Counted from the first letter of the stretch, positions 1 to 8,468 are shown. The stretch is 43,733 nucleotides of DNA from an uncultured Bacteroidaceae bacterium (GCA_905234125.1 CAJOGQ010000007.1:1-43733), one strand, 5' to 3'. The notes: generated from the sequence alone by a model not told the origin. Numbers and translations: made by a program.

Positions 1-97
1 CTGACCAATGATTCTCATACGACTCACGTTCATTTTCTCGTTCTTCTTCGGCATCCAGCTCGGACATCACGAACCACATAAAAGGATCAAAACTCAT
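1..97 (-). CDS. Hypothetical small acidic protein, 3' end outside window
   Basis: An ATG at 97 (minus) opens a frame that runs off the left edge. The 32 visible residues begin MSFDPFMWFVMSELDAEEE and are rich in Glu. No domain is recognised. A TAnnTTTG box at 139-146 (minus) lies just upstream and gives a plausible leader of about 35 nt, so the gene may have its own promoter as well as read-through from the SLOG gene before it. The total length cannot be judged. Confidence 0.5.
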   Translation of the reverse strand, partial: MSFDPFMWFVMSELDAEEERENERESYENHWS

Positions 98-132
98 AGT
101 CCGTTTATATTATAAGGTGAAACATATTTTAG

Positions 133-597
133 TCAATACAAAGGTAAGCATTTTAATTTATTCGACCATTGTTGTTGCAATTCGTATAGAGAACTGGTTT
201 CTGTCACTCCGACAAAGAGAATCTGGTCAGCCAATTCGCAGATATATTTGTTGCGAGCATGGGCTGTTGCTTTCGATTGGCGTACAGCAGAGGAGGTCGA
301 GATAATGAGAAGGCGACCTTGTGCTAATGGCTCTTTCAGTTCTTCGGGCAGCTCCTTATACATCTTGCGTGCTATAACAAGGATGATGGGTTGCTTACCT
401 TGGGCAAGGAAATGGAACACCTCTCGCTCCAAATGGGAGCTGAAACCGCTAATGACGCACTTGCCTTCTTTCGCCATCCTTATCGCCCAATCATACACGT
501 TAAGCACTTCCTCTGGCAGAATGGTGCTGGAGGCCAAGAATGCCGTCTTGGGCACATTTAGAAGTTCTTTATTGCCAAGATATTCAATCATGATCAT
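133..597 (-). CDS. DprA/SLOG-like Rossmann-fold protein
   Basis: This 154-residue protein resembles the Rossmann core of DprA/Smf and other SLOG-superfamily proteins. The visible signs are the strand-loop segment CVISGFSSHLEREVFHFLAQ (about residues 48-67), a hydrophobic strand PIILVIARKM, and the DprA-type segment with ATAHARNKYICELAD near residues 110-124. It lacks the extra DprA domains, so transformation is an unlikely role. Its ATG overlaps the stop of the DUF2442-HTH gene (ATGA), implying coupled translation. SLOG domains in defence loci often bind or process nucleotide-derived ligands; that role here is inferred from its neighbours. A second in-frame ATG two codons later is an alternative start. 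Confidence 0.7.
   Translation of the reverse strand: MIMIEYLGNKELLNVPKTAFLASSTILPEEVLNVYDWAIRMAKEGKCVISGFSSHLEREVFHFLAQGKQPIILVIARKMYKELPEELKEPLAQGRLLIISTSSAVRQSKATAHARNKYICELADQILFVGVTETSSLYELQQQWSNKLKCLPLY
139..146 (-). promoter_or_regulatory. Bacteroidetes -7 box for the partial gene at 1-97
   Basis: The minus strand reads TACCTTTG, a full match to TAnnTTTG. It lies inside the last codons of the SLOG gene. No clear -33 TTG is seen at 19-20 bp, so the call rests on the -7 box and its position before an ATG. Confidence 0.4.
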
Positions 598-1022
598 ACG
601 GCAATCAGTTGATGCCCTATGTCATGCATCGCCAACTTTATTTGTGAAAGTCGTTCTTCGCTGGGCTTTTTCACGCCATAGATATACTTGGCAAGCAAAC
701 TCTTGTTGATGCCCATATAACGTGCCATCTCCGACACGTTCAATTGTGGAAATCTCCTGAAAAGTTCACCTACCTCATTGTCTGGATTAGGCTCAGCCTT
801 CTCATGGAAACTGGACACATGAATATCCTCATCAAGACCTTCCCATCGGATGTCATCGCCAAAACGTCCTATTTTGAAATCAAGACGAGCTTGTTCCGTT
901 GCTTCCATCAGGACAGGGAATGCTTCTAAGGGACGACTGAGGGTTTCCCCAGCATCCGTCATGATAAAGATGCGATTTGCATCAAACCATACTTTCACAA
1001 TCTTTTCCATATCTAAATTCAA
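594..1022 (-). CDS. DUF2442-like protein with C-terminal helix-turn-helix
   Basis: This 142-residue protein has two parts. Residues 5-75 look like DUF2442: a short beta-rich module with PLEAFPVLMEAT and the family-typical WEGLDEDIHV near the end. Residues 90-140 form an XRE-like helix-turn-helix, with LNVSEMARYMGINKSLLAKY as the helical pair. The start codon overlaps the DUF4160 stop and the stop overlaps the SLOG start, so all three are probably translated together. DUF2442 and DUF4160 genes are commonly adjacent in a toxin-antitoxin-like layout. The HTH makes this protein the likely repressor at the palindrome in 1292-1309. That regulatory role is inferred. Confidence 0.75.
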   Translation of the reverse strand: MNLDMEKIVKVWFDANRIFIMTDAGETLSRPLEAFPVLMEATEQARLDFKIGRFGDDIRWEGLDEDIHVSSFHEKAEPNPDNEVGELFRRFPQLNVSEMARYMGINKSLLAKYIYGVKKPSEERLSQIKLAMHDIGHQLIAV

Positions 1023-1258
1023 TTAGCGTCAATATGTTCATGCCATTTCGCCACAAAATCCTCCTTGAACGTCTCACATAGCACTTTCGCTTTCTTCAAA
1101 TCTTTGGATTTCATACCCTCGTTCTTGATAAGAGTGACATCTGGTTCTAATGCAAATTTTGCTCTTCCATCGCTGTTTTCAACGTGAACGTGGATGGGCA
1201 GATGTTCCTCCGAGTAGAAGTAGAAGCGCAGTCCAAATGCTAATAATATTGTAGGCAT
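1019..1258 (-). CDS. DUF4160 protein
   Basis: This 79-residue protein shows the family signature: an N-terminal RFYFYSEEHLPIHVHVENSD with closely spaced His residues, then a beta segment (AKFALEPDVTLI), and a C-terminal helix ending in KWHEHIDAN. It is the first gene of a three-gene unit and overlaps the DUF2442-HTH gene by four bases. DUF4160 proteins are usually paired with DUF2442 partners and are suspected toxin-antitoxin components. Neither which partner would be toxic nor any mechanism can be read from the sequence. Confidence 0.8.
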   Translation of the reverse strand: MPTILLAFGLRFYFYSEEHLPIHVHVENSDGRAKFALEPDVTLIKNEGMKSKDLKKAKVLCETFKEDFVAKWHEHIDAN

Positions 1259-1283
1259 AATAGTCTCATTTATAATTCTGCTG

Positions 1284-1315
1284 CAAATATGGGGATAATT
1301 TTTTATCCCACAAAA
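1284..1315 (-). promoter_or_regulatory. Promoter with palindromic operator in its spacer
   Basis: On the minus strand, TTTG (1311-1314) and CATATTTG (1284-1291, one mismatch to TAnnTTTG) are separated by 19 bp, the usual Bacteroidetes spacing. The spacer is almost wholly a perfect inverted repeat, GGGATAA-4 nt-TTATCCC (1292-1309). A protein bound there would block RNA polymerase, so the HTH protein of this operon is the likely ligand. The DUF4160 start lies 26 bases downstream of the -7 box. Confidence 0.65.
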
Positions 1316-1329
1316 TATTTTTCCCTTTT

Positions 1330-4300
1330 TTATTCATTATTATCTAATTCATCACCCATGCGGTATTTAATGTCGTAGTTGATGATGAAGTCCAGTTCTT
1401 CTTCCGTAAAGCCGTAATGTTTGGCAAGGACTTTGTCAATCTCGTCGATAATGGGTTTGGAGAGTTTCATATAGAATTCATCGTATTCTACTCGACCAGA
1501 GGTTTTATAATTATAGACGCGTCTTACGCTTTTTTTTAGCATATCCTTTGCAAGAGTATCGGCGAGTTTACAAATGCTGGCAACATCCTGACTAGTGTAT
1601 GAATATCTAAAATTCATTATCTCAGACTTATTAAGATGATAACAATCTGAATTGCATACCCACCAGATAAAGAATAGTGAGCTGTTGATAAGAGAACTTG
1701 CAATTTTTGCTTTATCTTTCGTATCAAAAGCAATGTCCTTTAGCTGTGTTGTTATACCTTCTCCATCCCGCTCACTACAAAAATACGGAATGAAAGAATG
1801 CGATCTAATCCAATTAACTGGAGCATTATGATAAAGGCATTTAAAATTACCTTTCTCCGTAAAGAAAAACATTTTTTGTTTATTGACCTTTTCGATGGCA
1901 CTGATAAAATGCTTACTTGGAACTTTGGGGACAATGTTTTGATAGCTATAGTCCCCAACAAAATTATATTGAATTAATGCGTTAAACAAAGATTTCCTTT
2001 CTTCCGCTAACCATCTTGTATATTTGGTAGAATATGTGCCTTTACTATTATTTGTAACAAAGAAAATTGCTAAACGAAATTTTACACCCTCAAAAAGTCT
2101 TTGAGGGTTTGCATCTGCACTTAGATTCAAATGTAGATGTAAATTAAAAGTATTATAGAAGTGAGAAACAAGGGAAGACATCCTTTCTGTGCTGTGACCA
2201 CTAAGCGGAACTATCATACTGATGTATCCGATTTTCATCAATACTGCTTTGCTTCTTTCCATAACGTATGCATAAAGATTTCCACAATCAATGGTTGTAT
2301 ATCCTTTTAGTTTGTATATATCGGAAACAGCAACACCTTGAACTTTCTTGTTGTATTCCACATACGGAGGATTCCCAATTATCACATCAAAACCACCATT
2401 TCCATTGATGATGTCGTAGTATTCAGCCAGCCAATGGAAGGGTTGATGAGATTTCAGCCAAGCATCGTATGTCAAAGCAGAAGAGGTAGCTGTGGATGCG
2501 TAAAGTTTGCGATTGAGCAAATCATCCAGTTTCTTAAGCCTATCTTTCAGTTCTTTCTTGGCATTACGGAAGGTTTCGAGGTCACTACTCTGTTCTAACT
2601 GAACCTTCTTGAATGTACTATAAGCATGAGCTACAACATCCATTTCTGTATGCACCTTTTCTTTGAACTCCTTACTGGCATACATATCGCCAAACTTCAA
2701 ATCATTCTCCAAATCCTCTGCTGTTGCATATCCTACCAACGTATTGCCACAACGGATATTGAAATCGATATCTGGCAATGGATCAAGTCCTAAGTTGGAA
2801 TCACGAGGATTGACATCCACCACAGCTACCATCTTCAGGAACAGGCGCAGTTTGGCGATTTCTGTGGCTTCCACCATAATATCGACTCCATAAAGGTTGC
2901 GCAGAATGATATTCTTGTAGATGAAGTATCTGATGTTGGAACGATACTTGCCATTCAGTTCTTCCAACTCTTCCTTGAACAGATTTGGGTTGTCATTGTT
3001 CCAACCTTGCATCCTATCAATACAAACCTCATAAAGAGGCTCAAGAATATTGAGTGCTGCAAAGAGGAAAGCGCCAGAACCACAGGTTGGGTCTAGAATG
3101 GTCACCTTACGTAGTTGAGCATAGAAATGCTTTACAAATAAGTGGTCATCCGTTGTTGCCAACAAGTCTTGCACGAATTGGCGAATATCCAAATTGTAGG
3201 TGATGAAATCGTTGATTTCTGTAATCTCTCCATTCTCTATCTTCTTCTTGATGTTCTCGTAGCGTTGCAGTCGCTCAATCGTTTCTCGCCAAATCTCTGT
3301 TGGCAAGGCAAAGGCTTCTGGTGTTTTTTCGTTCCAACGGCTTCGACGCTCCAACAAGTTGGGTTTCGAGGTGTCAATACCCTTGGCTATTTCTTCTGGT
3401 ATCTCCAATCCTGCTCCCTTCTTCACCGCATCGTAAATGTAGGCATCGCCACTCTCACACAGGAACTGCCACACCTCACCTGTCGGTTTGAAGGGGCGTT
3501 CATCCACTTTCTTCGTGGCATCCATCAGGAAGGGCAGGATGGTGTTTCGCCCAATATACTCTGTGATGTCCTCCTTGGTGTAGTAAGCACCCATTTGAGC
3601 GCGGTCATTGATATACTGTTCGAAAATGTAACCCAACACATCGGGGTTGATGTCCTTTCCGCTGGCTGTGAGACGGTCGTCCAGATGCCAATGCCATTGG
3701 TCGAAGAAGGCAAAGAGGCTCACGAAGGCTTCGTCTGCAATATCCAGTTTGGGATAATTCTCTTCCAATTCGTGGATGCTGAACATACCTCCATTCAAGT
3801 AGGGAATACGCCCGTACTTCTGCACGAAATCTTGCTGATGACGAGGAGAGTTCAAGCCATCGTGGAAGAGGCTCACCAAGAAACCTTGGTAGAAAGAGCC
3901 GTAAAAGCGATTCGCTCCCTTTTCCTGCTTCACCCAATTCAGTTTGTCGCGCAGATAGTTCACGTTCCTGTCGAGGAAGCCCTTCTTTTGGATGAAGTAG
4001 CAGAACATCAGACGGTTGAGCATCACAGACGTGTACCATTGCTTGTTGCGATTGGCTTTCAAGTCTTTAATCTCGTCATCGATGCCTGTAATGTATTTGG
4101 CAAAGTTGGTGTGCTCCTTACGGAAACCTGTATAGAAGTCTTTAGTAATCTTTTCAGAGTTGATGATGAAGCCAGCCTGCACCTTCTCCTTCACGTCCAT
4201 GATGGTAGTGCGTTCATCGAAATCGAAACACAAATCAGACATCTTTTCGAACAAAAATCCTGCTTTCTCTGCCGTTTCGTATTCCACCAGCACCAAGTCA

Positions 4301-4623
4301 CGCTTCTCCACCTTCTTTACAGGTACAACCCACAAGTGATGTTCTGAGTGCGACAGATGATAGATGCAGATGTAATCGTTGGCCGTCTTGCGCAGACGGG
4401 TGTCTATTTTCTTGCATAGGGACGAGGTGGGCATATCCTTCACCTCGCAAGTCAGCACCTGAAAGCCGTTTCTGTCAGCTATCTGCTGAAACTCATAGGT
4501 GGTGTCCTCTATCGTGAGGTCGAACATGGTTTGTCCCTTTGGGTTGTTCCAACCCATCTCGCGAATGAACAACTCCTGAAAATTACTCTCTGCTATATAT
4601 TGGTTGAATGTTCTCTTGTTCAT
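1330..4623 (-). CDS. Eco57I-like adenine-specific DNA methylase (RM or defence)
   Basis: This 1097-residue N6-adenine methyltransferase works with the PLD-helicase encoded 51 bp upstream. Motif I is DPTCGSGAF (511-519) and the catalytic motif IV is NPPYVEY (751-757). A segment AYYTKEDITEYIGRN (346-360) marks the usual helical lead-in of type I/IIG methylases. Residues 1-190 are a separate N-terminal domain containing EVKDMPTSSLCKKID; it may be structural or nuclease-related, and no PD-(D/E)XK motif is certain. Residues about 790-1050 are the target-recognition region. DNA for that part (roughly 1500-2330) is clearly AT-richer than the rest, as expected for exchanged specificity domains. A stand-alone type IIG enzyme is an alternative. 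Confidence 0.85.
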   Translation of the reverse strand: MNKRTFNQYIAESNFQELFIREMGWNNPKGQTMFDLTIEDTTYEFQQIADRNGFQVLTCEVKDMPTSSLCKKIDTRLRKTANDYICIYHLSHSEHHLWVVPVKKVEKRDLVLVEYETAEKAGFLFEKMSDLCFDFDERTTIMDVKEKVQAGFIINSEKITKDFYTGFRKEHTNFAKYITGIDDEIKDLKANRNKQWYTSVMLNRLMFCYFIQKKGFLDRNVNYLRDKLNWVKQEKGANRFYGSFYQGFLVSLFHDGLNSPRHQQDFVQKYGRIPYLNGGMFSIHELEENYPKLDIADEAFVSLFAFFDQWHWHLDDRLTASGKDINPDVLGYIFEQYINDRAQMGAYYTKEDITEYIGRNTILPFLMDATKKVDERPFKPTGEVWQFLCESGDAYIYDAVKKGAGLEIPEEIAKGIDTSKPNLLERRSRWNEKTPEAFALPTEIWRETIERLQRYENIKKKIENGEITEINDFITYNLDIRQFVQDLLATTDDHLFVKHFYAQLRKVTILDPTCGSGAFLFAALNILEPLYEVCIDRMQGWNNDNPNLFKEELEELNGKYRSNIRYFIYKNIILRNLYGVDIMVEATEIAKLRLFLKMVAVVDVNPRDSNLGLDPLPDIDFNIRCGNTLVGYATAEDLENDLKFGDMYASKEFKEKVHTEMDVVAHAYSTFKKVQLEQSSDLETFRNAKKELKDRLKKLDDLLNRKLYASTATSSALTYDAWLKSHQPFHWLAEYYDIINGNGGFDVIIGNPPYVEYNKKVQGVAVSDIYKLKGYTTIDCGNLYAYVMERSKAVLMKIGYISMIVPLSGHSTERMSSLVSHFYNTFNLHLHLNLSADANPQRLFEGVKFRLAIFFVTNNSKGTYSTKYTRWLAEERKSLFNALIQYNFVGDYSYQNIVPKVPSKHFISAIEKVNKQKMFFFTEKGNFKCLYHNAPVNWIRSHSFIPYFCSERDGEGITTQLKDIAFDTKDKAKIASSLINSSLFFIWWVCNSDCYHLNKSEIMNFRYSYTSQDVASICKLADTLAKDMLKKSVRRVYNYKTSGRVEYDEFYMKLSKPIIDEIDKVLAKHYGFTEEELDFIINYDIKYRMGDELDNNE

Positions 4624-4630
4624 GATACTC

Positions 4631-4672
4631 TTCTCTAAACATTATTCTCTAAACTCTAATCCCTCAACTCTA
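4631..4672. repeat. Three 14-bp tandem units between helicase and methylase genes
   Basis: Between the helicase stop and methylase start the plus strand reads TTCTCTAAACATTA, TTCTCTAAACTCTA, ATCCCTCAACTCTA. The 14-bp period is exact, with substitutions. No terminator or promoter is seen, so the two genes are likely co-transcribed. Confidence 0.6.
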
Positions 4673-4674
4673 CA

Positions 4675-7600
4675 CTAATCTTTCCAACGCAGTCCCATCG
4701 AACAAATGATGGTGGGGTCTTTCTGCTTGTTCCTGTCCTCGTCTATACGACAAAGAGTGCCATTCTTGTGCATTTCAAGAATGGATTCCACAATATCGTC
4801 ATTGTTGCTGGTACGCAACATGCGACCAAGCATGAACTTGGTGCCTTCGAGCAGTTGGTAGTTGTACACATCGTCGATGGCCAGTTTCAGCATCTGCTTT
4901 TTCTCACCATCGAAGAAGATGTTGGGTGGCTGCTGGTAATAGTGTTCCAAGAGGTCGATGATGCGATAGCGTGTACTGAATCGATTGCCCAAGATGCCAC
5001 TCACGCCTGTCGTTTCCTGCTTCATTCCCTCCACAGCTTTCTTCACCAAGTCGAAATGGTTGTCGAGTGCTGGCAAGGCAGGTTCCTTTGCGGAACAGGC
5101 GAGTGCCTGAAGAATCTTCTTCTGCGACTGGCTGATGATTTCCCCTTTGGAGTTATACCACGTCAGCACGTCATAGTCATTATAGGTCTTGGCGTATGTG
5201 ATGACACCATCTTCCAATGCGTTGGTTGCCTGTTTGGTGGAATAGATGATGTCGCTCAGCGCTGGGATGATCTGCTTCAGTTTTGGGTTGGCATCTGTGG
5301 CGTTCTTCCATATCTGGTAGGCTTGCGAAGCGAGGTCAACGTCGTTGTCATCCTCATCATCGAGCGAACCACTCTTCTCGTTGTACATGTCTCTCAGGTT
5401 CTTCTCGTTGCCCTCGAAGAACACCTCGTCACTACCCACAATGTTGGCATTTTCGTTGATGCGGTCATTCAACCGTTTGCGCAGACGGATGATTTTCTCC
5501 ACTCCTTCAGCAGGGAAGAACGAATAGCAGAAGATTTCTTCTGCCTCCTGCCCGATACGATCCACACGTCCTGCCCTCTGAATCAGTCGGATAATCGCCC
5601 AAGGCAGGTCATAGTTCACAATGACATGGGCATCTTGCAGGTTCTGACCCTCAGACAGCACATCTGTGGCGACCAAGATGCGCAATTCCTTGTCAGGCGA
5701 CACGTCCGCCTTGTTGCTCAGGGGTGAGAAGTGTTCCACTATGCTGGTGGGGTTCTTGCTTCCTCCTGTGGCTCTGTCCACATGGGTGAAGCCACGTTTG
5801 CGTAATTGACGATAGATGTAGTTGGCTGTATCTGAGTATTGGGTGAAGATGAGCACCTTGTCTTTGGCATGCGTCTTGTTGAGCAATTGCTCCAGCATGT
5901 TCAGCTTCTGGTCAGTCTGCGGATTCCATTTGTCGCAGAGCAGAATCATCCTGATAATCTGCTCGCAGTCCTGTTTTAGGTGCGACTTGAGGGTACGCTT
6001 GAAGTAGGTCGATTCTATCCATGCGACATTATTCTTCTGAGTCAGCAGCATATAGTATTGGCGAGCCTTGTCCATATAGACCTTCATGTCTGTGGGAATC
6101 TCTATCAGCCCATCACCTCCCATGCGGTCTTCCTCTTCGTTGTCGTGGCTGAAGATGTCGTTGATGTCTTCATCTTCTATCCATTCCTCTGGCAAATCGT
6201 TTTCATCACCAATGGGCAACGGCAGTTTGTTCTCGATGGCATAGATAAAGACGGCATTTCGCAGGATGTGGCGATAGAGTGTCAAGAGGAAAGAGAAACC
6301 ACTACTGTCAATACGCTTGAAGAAGGTGCTCTTGCAGAAGCCCATCATGCGCTGACCTGCACGAGAGAGATTTTCCAGCAGATGTTTGTCTGTTATGGAA
6401 GCTGTGGCAGTCTTGCCAGTATCCTCGTATTGGGAGAGTCCGTAGCGAGGCAAGCGCAGTTCTTCCATCATCGCTATCATGTCTTCTGAATAGAGCCGGC
6501 TGTACTGGTCGCCTGGGGTGGTATCAAACTTGATGGCCTTGGGCTTGCGTTCAGGGAAGAAGTTCTTGCGTCCATCGTTGAACTCCAAATATTTTCTGCC
6601 TGTTGCCTCATCCGTCTTGGCATAGTTGTCTTTAATAAAGGTACGTGTACGACGAACAAGGAAGAGTTTCATCAGTTCCTGCCAATCGTCAAGGCTGGTG
6701 CTCTTCTCGAAGGCCTTGATGCTACGGATGAACACCTCGCTGTGCTTTTGCAGGAAAGCGCGGTCACCTCCCAACTCACGGATGTATTCCTCTGGACGGA
6801 TGCCCAAGTCGTCATCCTCGCTGATGAAAAGTTTCAACTGACTGCTCAAGTCGGAGAAGTCCTTGTTATAGGGTGTAGCTGTAAGAAGAAGCACCTTGCA
6901 GTCCTGCCGTTCGATGAGCGCCTTGATGTTCTGGTAGCGTTTGCCACTCTCATTGCGCAGGTTGTGACTTTCATCCACGATAATCAATCGGTAGTATCGC
7001 GCATTGTCGATGTCAATCGGTTTGGCGATGGACATGATGTCTGCCTTCAGGTCGTAACGCTTGCGATATTTGTCCCACATGTCTTGCAGGTTGGCTGGAC
7101 AGATGATGAGGGTACTGCTGGCGTAGGTCATCTCATAGATCTTGGCTATGGCACAGGCTGTGATGGTCTTTCCCAATCCCACCACATCGCCAATCATGGC
7201 ACCACCACGCTTCTCGCTGTTCAGATGGCGGGCAGCAATCTTGACGGCTGTCTGCTGGAAGTCGAACAATTCACGCTGAAACTCTGGTGGCAAGGTGAAC
7301 TCCTTCACACCACTTCGAGCATCGGCACTCAGGTGATAGGCTGTCTTTAGATAAATATAATAAGGTGGAATGATTTCTTCACCAGCCCAACTGTGGTCGA
7401 TGACCTCAATGAGCTCTTGGGTGATGTCAATACAGAAGCGGTCTTCCCAACGATCGTTGAACCATTCGGCCAACGCTTCCAAATCGCGATTGTTCTCGAT
7501 GTCGGCATCCAGTTCTCCCTGTTTGGTCAATCCTGAATAAGTGAGATTACTGCTACCCAAGATGGCAGAAATCTTGTTGCGGTTGGAGTCAGGACTGTAG

Positions 7601-8055
7601 GCAAGGTAGAGTTTGGCATGAAGGGGTTCTGCCACATAGAGCTTCACGCACACCTTCTCCTCCTTCAGCTGGGCAGAAAGACGGCGAAGCGTCCATTCGT
7701 CACGCTGGGTGGGAAGCCCCAAGAGCAGTTGTTTCTTGAAGTCGTGTGCAATCTGGAGTTTACATTGTTGCACGTATGCAGAGTCAGGCATCTGCTGAGT
7801 GGAATAGAGGCGGCGCACCAATTCCTCCTCTGGCTGATGCATGCCAATCAGCAAGCGACAGCGACGGAACTGTTGCTTGTCTCTCTCATAGATATAATCT
7901 CCTGGGATTTGGTCTATCTGATTCACCACCAAATCCCAACCACGCAGGTTGAAGTAGCCGACGCAGAAATCCACACGCTTGATGCCTACATCCGTGATGA
8001 GTTCCTGCAGGCCTTGTACAAATTTCGACTCGATGTTGTCGTAAATCTTAGCCAT
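4675..8055 (-). CDS. PLD-nuclease / SNF2-type helicase (defence-associated)
   Basis: This 1126-residue protein fuses a nuclease-like domain to a superfamily 2 helicase. The PLD-like part (about 1-200) has HAK at 146-148 followed by GSSN (167-170) and an acidic residue, the usual HxK...N...E pattern of one half-site. The helicase has GDVVGLGKT (289-297), DESH (361-364), TATP (392-395) and QRAGRVDRIGQ (826-836). It probably translocates on DNA and cuts, with specificity from the methylase encoded next. The frame stays open 50 codons further to 8205, but that stretch lies inside a candidate structured RNA; the ATG at 8055 begins MAKIYDNIESKFVQGLQELI and matches the natural domain start. Split type ISP-like restriction is the best analogy; DISARM and BREX partners are absent. 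Confidence 0.85.
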   Translation of the reverse strand: MAKIYDNIESKFVQGLQELITDVGIKRVDFCVGYFNLRGWDLVVNQIDQIPGDYIYERDKQQFRRCRLLIGMHQPEEELVRRLYSTQQMPDSAYVQQCKLQIAHDFKKQLLLGLPTQRDEWTLRRLSAQLKEEKVCVKLYVAEPLHAKLYLAYSPDSNRNKISAILGSSNLTYSGLTKQGELDADIENNRDLEALAEWFNDRWEDRFCIDITQELIEVIDHSWAGEEIIPPYYIYLKTAYHLSADARSGVKEFTLPPEFQRELFDFQQTAVKIAARHLNSEKRGGAMIGDVVGLGKTITACAIAKIYEMTYASSTLIICPANLQDMWDKYRKRYDLKADIMSIAKPIDIDNARYYRLIIVDESHNLRNESGKRYQNIKALIERQDCKVLLLTATPYNKDFSDLSSQLKLFISEDDDLGIRPEEYIRELGGDRAFLQKHSEVFIRSIKAFEKSTSLDDWQELMKLFLVRRTRTFIKDNYAKTDEATGRKYLEFNDGRKNFFPERKPKAIKFDTTPGDQYSRLYSEDMIAMMEELRLPRYGLSQYEDTGKTATASITDKHLLENLSRAGQRMMGFCKSTFFKRIDSSGFSFLLTLYRHILRNAVFIYAIENKLPLPIGDENDLPEEWIEDEDINDIFSHDNEEEDRMGGDGLIEIPTDMKVYMDKARQYYMLLTQKNNVAWIESTYFKRTLKSHLKQDCEQIIRMILLCDKWNPQTDQKLNMLEQLLNKTHAKDKVLIFTQYSDTANYIYRQLRKRGFTHVDRATGGSKNPTSIVEHFSPLSNKADVSPDKELRILVATDVLSEGQNLQDAHVIVNYDLPWAIIRLIQRAGRVDRIGQEAEEIFCYSFFPAEGVEKIIRLRKRLNDRINENANIVGSDEVFFEGNEKNLRDMYNEKSGSLDDEDDNDVDLASQAYQIWKNATDANPKLKQIIPALSDIIYSTKQATNALEDGVITYAKTYNDYDVLTWYNSKGEIISQSQKKILQALACSAKEPALPALDNHFDLVKKAVEGMKQETTGVSGILGNRFSTRYRIIDLLEHYYQQPPNIFFDGEKKQMLKLAIDDVYNYQLLEGTKFMLGRMLRTSNNDDIVESILEMHKNGTLCRIDEDRNKQKDPTIICSMGLRWKD

Positions 8056-8130
8056 GTCTGCACGATAGGTTTTGGAGCGAAAGGACTTGTTCGGATGAAA
8101 AGGGTCTATGCGATAAGACCTCAGGACACG

Positions 8131-8350
8131 AAAAAGCGTGAAACCGCTCTTATCGATGTCCCAAGGTCCTCGGATGACCCTCTTATATAGATAAGCCCAG
8201 CCCACGCTATCGCATGGGCGCTGGCACTTATTCGTTATATAAGATGTCTATTGAATTTCCGAGGTTCAGGGACATCACCGAATAGCACTAACGCTATAAT
8301 TAATTCCACAATGTCACACCAGCACCTCCACCGAGGCAAACGCCGATGAT
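8131..8350 (-). ncRNA. Candidate rod-shaped structured RNA (6S-like?)
   Basis: The segment folds into one long hairpin. Nested arms in plus coordinates are GATGTCCC 8155-8162 with 8269-8276, CCTCGG 8168-8173 with 8259-8264, TCTTATATA 8181-8189 with 8236-8244, ATAAG 8191-8195 with 8227-8231, and an apical GC stem 8200-8207 with 8212-8219. The apical C/A position is a G-U pair only in the minus-strand RNA, which fixes the strand. A consensus promoter lies at 8357-8387. The 3' end has a short hairpin (8135-8148) running into five U. The predicted length is about 220 nt. The closing stem, internal bubble and terminal stem resemble 6S RNA, but a leader or MITE is possible. Confidence 0.5.
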
Positions 8351-8356
8351 TGGTTG

Positions 8357-8387
8357 CAAAAGTACAACAAAAGATTGGAACGACAAA
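8357..8387 (-). promoter_or_regulatory. Consensus promoter for the structured RNA
   Basis: The minus strand has TTTG (8384-8387), a 19-bp spacer and TACTTTTG (8357-8364) followed by CA. This is a full Bacteroidetes -33/-7 match. Transcription should start near 8350 and run through the hairpin region towards the helicase gene. Confidence 0.65.
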
Positions 8388-8468
8388 GAGTTTTGGAAAT
8401 AAATCGAGAAAAAAACATTAAAACCACCCCAAAAGGGATGGCTTTGTGAAATATAGACGTGACTGATA

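Noticed and set aside
3142-4347. 401-codon plus ORF opposite the methylase
   Set aside because: Shadow frame; no domain, and the methylase on the other strand explains the region.
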